From positions 7,217 to 15,233 of the forward strand of contig PLAX01000102.1 in the NCBI GenBank assembly GCA_003135255.1: a DNA stretch of 8,017 bases. The letters are read 5' to 3'. The number at the start of each line of letters is the position of its first letter. Positions within the stretch are counted from its first letter, which is position 1. The stretch is from Candidatus Dormiibacterota bacterium (lineage in GTDB: Bacteria > Chloroflexota > Dormibacteria > Aeolococcales > Aeolococcaceae). Shown here one piece after another: positions 6,039-8,017 of this stretch. The position numbers and the translations under genes were made by a program. Under the pieces are notes generated by a model. That model saw only the letters and a program-made list of their open reading frames with translations, searched no databases and had not been told where the DNA came from.

Positions 6039-6992
6039 TCATGGCCTCGAGAGCCGGCTGACGAGCGTCGTGAGCCGGCGCTCGTCCACCTCGTAGGGCA
6101 CGTCATGACCCTGGTAGGGCAGCACGACCAGCTCCTTGTCGGCGTTGGCAAGGCGCCGGAACATGCCGAAGATGGTGCTCGGCGGGCAGATCGGGTCCCA
6201 GAGGGCGACGGTCACAATCGCCGGGCAGGAGACGCGCGGGGCGAGGTTGGTGGCGTCGAAGTGGGCAAGGGTTCGAAACGTCTGCGCCTCCCAGTCCGGG
6301 CGCCTGCGCAGGAGTTCCGCCACCTCCAGGTACGGGCCCTCCGTCGCCGTGGCCACCCCTCGCGGGAAGTCACACAGGAAGGGGACGTCGGCCCAGACGA
6401 AGCGGATCCGCCTCGACAGCGCTGCGGCCGCCAGCGCCAACCCGCCGCCCTGGCTGGCCCCGGTGACCGCCATCCTGCCCGAGTCCACTTCGTCGAACGA
6501 GGCGAGAGCCTCAACTGCCCGCACGGCGTCGGCGTAAACGTAGCGGTAGTAGTGGGTGGTCGGGTCCGCGAGCCCACGGGTCAGCCAGCCGGCCCCGTGG
6601 CCGGCCTGAAGCGGCGTGTCCGGCGAGTCGCCGGTCTGGCCTCTGCAGTCCATGGACAGCACCGCCACGCCCTGGGCGGCGAGTGTGTACAGCTCCAGCG
6701 GGCGCCCGCCCCGGCCGCCGTAGCCGTGGTACCAGACCACTCCCGGGAAAGGCCCATGGCCGTCTGGGCGCGCGTACCATCCGGTGATCCGCGCACCGCC
6801 GAGGCCGCTGAAGGAGAGCTGATGGTGCGTGACCCCGGCCAGCCCCGGACCGGCCGGGGTCAGGTCGACGTCCAGCGCCGTCTGTCCTGCGGCAGCCAGG
6901 GTGTCATCCCAGAACTCCGCGAGGTGTGGCGGCGGTTGGGTCTCCGGCACGTAGAGATGAAGCTCGTCGAGCGAAACATCAACGCTGGGCAT
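6039..6992 (-). CDS. Cephalosporin-C deacetylase / acetyl xylan esterase family (AXE1) alpha/beta hydrolase
   Basis: This 317-residue protein is almost the same length as the Bacillus subtilis enzyme Cah. The AXE1 landmarks are present: a lid-type N-terminus (LHLYVPETQPPPHLAEFWDD, residues 11-30), the oxyanion region WYHGYGGRGG (87-96), DCRGQ (115-119), the nucleophile elbow GASQGG with Ser180, Asp266 in LWDPICPP, and His296 in YQGHD. The spacing agrees with the Ser-Asp-His triad of known members. The family removes acetyl groups from short acetylated xylo-oligosaccharides and also deacetylates cephalosporin C. There is no signal peptide, so it acts in the cytoplasm on imported substrate. It lies 80 bases downstream of a sugar ABC transporter ATPase on the same strand, which supports a role in oligosaccharide use. 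ATG 6992 is supported by a GGGAG nine bases upstream and by the expected N-terminal lid. Confidence 0.95.
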   Translation of the reverse strand: MPSVDVSLDELHLYVPETQPPPHLAEFWDDTLAAAGQTALDVDLTPAGPGLAGVTHHQLSFSGLGGARITGWYARPDGHGPFPGVVWYHGYGGRGGRPLELYTLAAQGVAVLSMDCRGQTGDSPDTPLQAGHGAGWLTRGLADPTTHYYRYVYADAVRAVEALASFDEVDSGRMAVTGASQGGGLALAAAALSRRIRFVWADVPFLCDFPRGVATATEGPYLEVAELLRRRPDWEAQTFRTLAHFDATNLAPRVSCPAIVTVALWDPICPPSTIFGMFRRLANADKELVVLPYQGHDVPYEVDERRLTTLVSRLSRP

Positions 6993-7001
6993 GTCCGAAT
7001 T

Positions 7002-7006
7002 CTCCC
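7002..7006 (-). promoter_or_regulatory. Ribosome binding site of the esterase gene
   Basis: On the minus strand GGGAG stands nine bases before the ATG at 6992. It is a plausible Shine-Dalgarno sequence and contrasts with the plus-strand genes, which lack one. This fits an internal gene of an operon rather than a leaderless first gene. Confidence 0.5.
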
Positions 7007-7030
7007 GCTTCGTCCCCCCACGCCGCGGGT

Positions 7031-7055
7031 GCTGCCGCCGGACCCTCCCGGCAGC
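7031..7055 (-). other. Hairpin between the transporter ATPase and esterase genes
   Basis: GCTGCCG at 7031-7037 and CGGCAGC at 7049-7055 form a perfect seven-base-pair stem with an 11-base loop, 18 bases after the ATPase stop in transcript order. No U-run follows, so it is unlikely to be a full terminator. It could stabilise the upstream message or reduce read-through into the esterase gene. Confidence 0.35.
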
Positions 7056-7072
7056 GGGTCACCGTGCGGCTC

Positions 7073-8017
7073 TCAGCCCCAGATTGCCTGCCCCGTGTCC
7101 GAGTCGAAGAAGTGGAGCGCCTCGGTGTCGACCGCCAGCGTGGCGTGCGAGCCGGCCCTCAGGGTCGAGTGGGGGGACACCCGAGCCACTCCATCGGCTC
7201 TGGACGTGCCGGCCTTGATCGACGGTCCGGCGGACAACTCGGTCGCTTCGATGGCCGCCTCAGGCTCATGAGAGGCGGCCCTCGGGGCCTCGATCGTGAA
7301 GTGGAGCTGGATCTCGTTGCCCAGCGCCTCCGTCAGCTCGACGTCCGCGCTCAGGGTACCGCCAGGAGGGGCCGGGAGCAGGGCGGCGTCCGAGAGGCTC
7401 TCCGGCCGGATGCCGAGGACGAGCCGCCGATCGCGGTAGGCGGCCAGGGCGGGACGGCTAGCCAGTAGCCGCGCCGGCAGGGGGAGGAGCTGCGGGCCCA
7501 CTCTGACCTCGGAGCCGGACGGCGAGACGGTGGCTTCATAAAGGTTCATGGCCGGAGAGCCGATGAAGCCAGCCACGAACAGGTTGTCCGGGTGATCGTA
7601 GAGGTGCTGGGGCGCACCGCACTGCTGAAGCGTGCCCATGTGGAGGACGCACACCCGGTCGCCCAGCGTCATGGCCTCGGTCTGGTCGTGGGTCACGTAG
7701 AGGGTGGCGACCCCCACCCGGCGCTGGATGTGCGAGATCTCGGCCCGCATCTGCACCCGCATCTTGGCGTCCAGGTTGGAGAGCGGCTCGTCCATCAGGA
7801 ACACGGCCGGGTCCCGAACGATGGCCCTGCCCATGGCGACTCTCTGGCGCTGCCCGCCCGAGAGCTGGCCTGGCTTGCGCTTCAGGTACTCGGTCAGGCC
7901 GAGCAGCTGGGCCGCTGCCTCGACTTTGTCCCTGATCTCAGCCTTCGGTATCCCGCGCAGTCTCAGGGAGAAGCCGATGTTCTCCGCCACCGTCTTGTGC
8001 GGGTACAGGGCGTAGTT
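7073..8017 (-). CDS. CUT1-type sugar ABC transporter ATP-binding protein (MalK/UgpC/MsmX family), N-terminus outside window
   Basis: The frame stays open to the right edge, giving 314 residues of a protein usually about 350-390 long. The Walker A motif is therefore missing only because of the window edge. Visible motifs, counted from the edge, are NYALYPH after the Q-loop (1-7), signature LSGGQ (52-56), Walker B VFLMDEP (72-78), D-loop SNLD (80-83) and H-loop H110 in YVTHD. These are followed by HPDNLFVAGFIGSPAMN, which leads into the TOBE/MalK-type regulatory domain. Such ATPases drive carbohydrate import with two permeases and a binding protein, and one ATPase may serve several transporters. 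The C-terminal domain has an Ala/Glu-rich segment of about 35 residues (EAPRAASHEPEAAIEATE onward) before the last strands, ending in FFDSDTGQAIWG. The esterase gene follows after 80 bases, suggesting one operon. The substrate cannot be read from the sequence. Confidence 0.95.
   Translation of the reverse strand, partial: NYALYPHKTVAENIGFSLRLRGIPKAEIRDKVEAAAQLLGLTEYLKRKPGQLSGGQRQRVAMGRAIVRDPAVFLMDEPLSNLDAKMRVQMRAEISHIQRRVGVATLYVTHDQTEAMTLGDRVCVLHMGTLQQCGAPQHLYDHPDNLFVAGFIGSPAMNLYEATVSPSGSEVRVGPQLLPLPARLLASRPALAAYRDRRLVLGIRPESLSDAALLPAPPGGTLSADVELTEALGNEIQLHFTIEAPRAASHEPEAAIEATELSAGPSIKAGTSRADGVARVSPHSTLRAGSHATLAVDTEALHFFDSDTGQAIWG

Noticed and set aside
6105..7271. A 388-codon plus-strand frame opposite the esterase and transporter genes
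   Set aside because: It spans two real minus-strand genes and the gap between them, and its translation is Arg/Gly/Val-rich without domain features.
7988..7990. Internal GTG as the start of the transporter ATPase
   Set aside because: The frame continues to the window edge with NYALYPHKT, conserved residues just after the Q-loop, so the true start lies outside the window.

Overview
This is a GC-rich window, roughly 70% G+C by eye, with strongly G/C-biased third codon positions. Nothing in it fixes the taxon. The combination suggests a free-living high-GC bacterium of actinobacterial, Chloroflexi or Dormibacterota type: a CofE-like ligase tail, an actinobacterial-style intein-bearing UvrD/PcrA helicase, a MalK/UgpC-type sugar transporter ATPase, and two starts that look leaderless. 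That placement is an inference.

Layout. On the plus strand, the 3' end of a probable F420-0:L-glutamate ligase-like gene (2-154) is followed by a short intergenic region with inverted repeats and a promoter. Next comes a membrane-anchored GGDEF-EAL protein with substituted GGDEF motifs (267-2123), a small orphan two-helix membrane protein (2142-2657), and a UvrD/PcrA-type DNA helicase (2717-6019). The helicase carries an in-frame intein of 365 residues (3479-4573). On the minus strand, a cephalosporin-C deacetylase/acetyl xylan esterase family enzyme (6039-6992) lies 80 bases downstream of a CUT1-type sugar ABC transporter ATPase (7073 to beyond the window end). The helicase and the esterase converge with only 19 bases between their stop codons.

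How the genes work together. The ATPase and esterase look like one transcription unit for import of an oligosaccharide and removal of its acetyl groups. The GGDEF-EAL protein probably has its own promoter and may act in c-di-GMP turnover or sensing. The helicase also appears to have its own promoter, with a TAGAAT box seven bases before a GTG start. The helicase is split by the intein exactly in helicase motif III (GDDDQ/S), so it should be inactive until the intein splices itself out.

The most interesting element is the intein. Its splicing blocks are intact, but I see no LAGLIDADG motif. Its insert instead has a segment resembling a GIY-YIG nuclease core with a substituted second motif, followed by about 100 residues I cannot assign. 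The 18 helicase codons just before the insertion use third bases unlike the rest of the gene, which fits a co-conversion tract left by homing. No tRNA, rRNA, CRISPR array, insertion sequence or integrase was seen.
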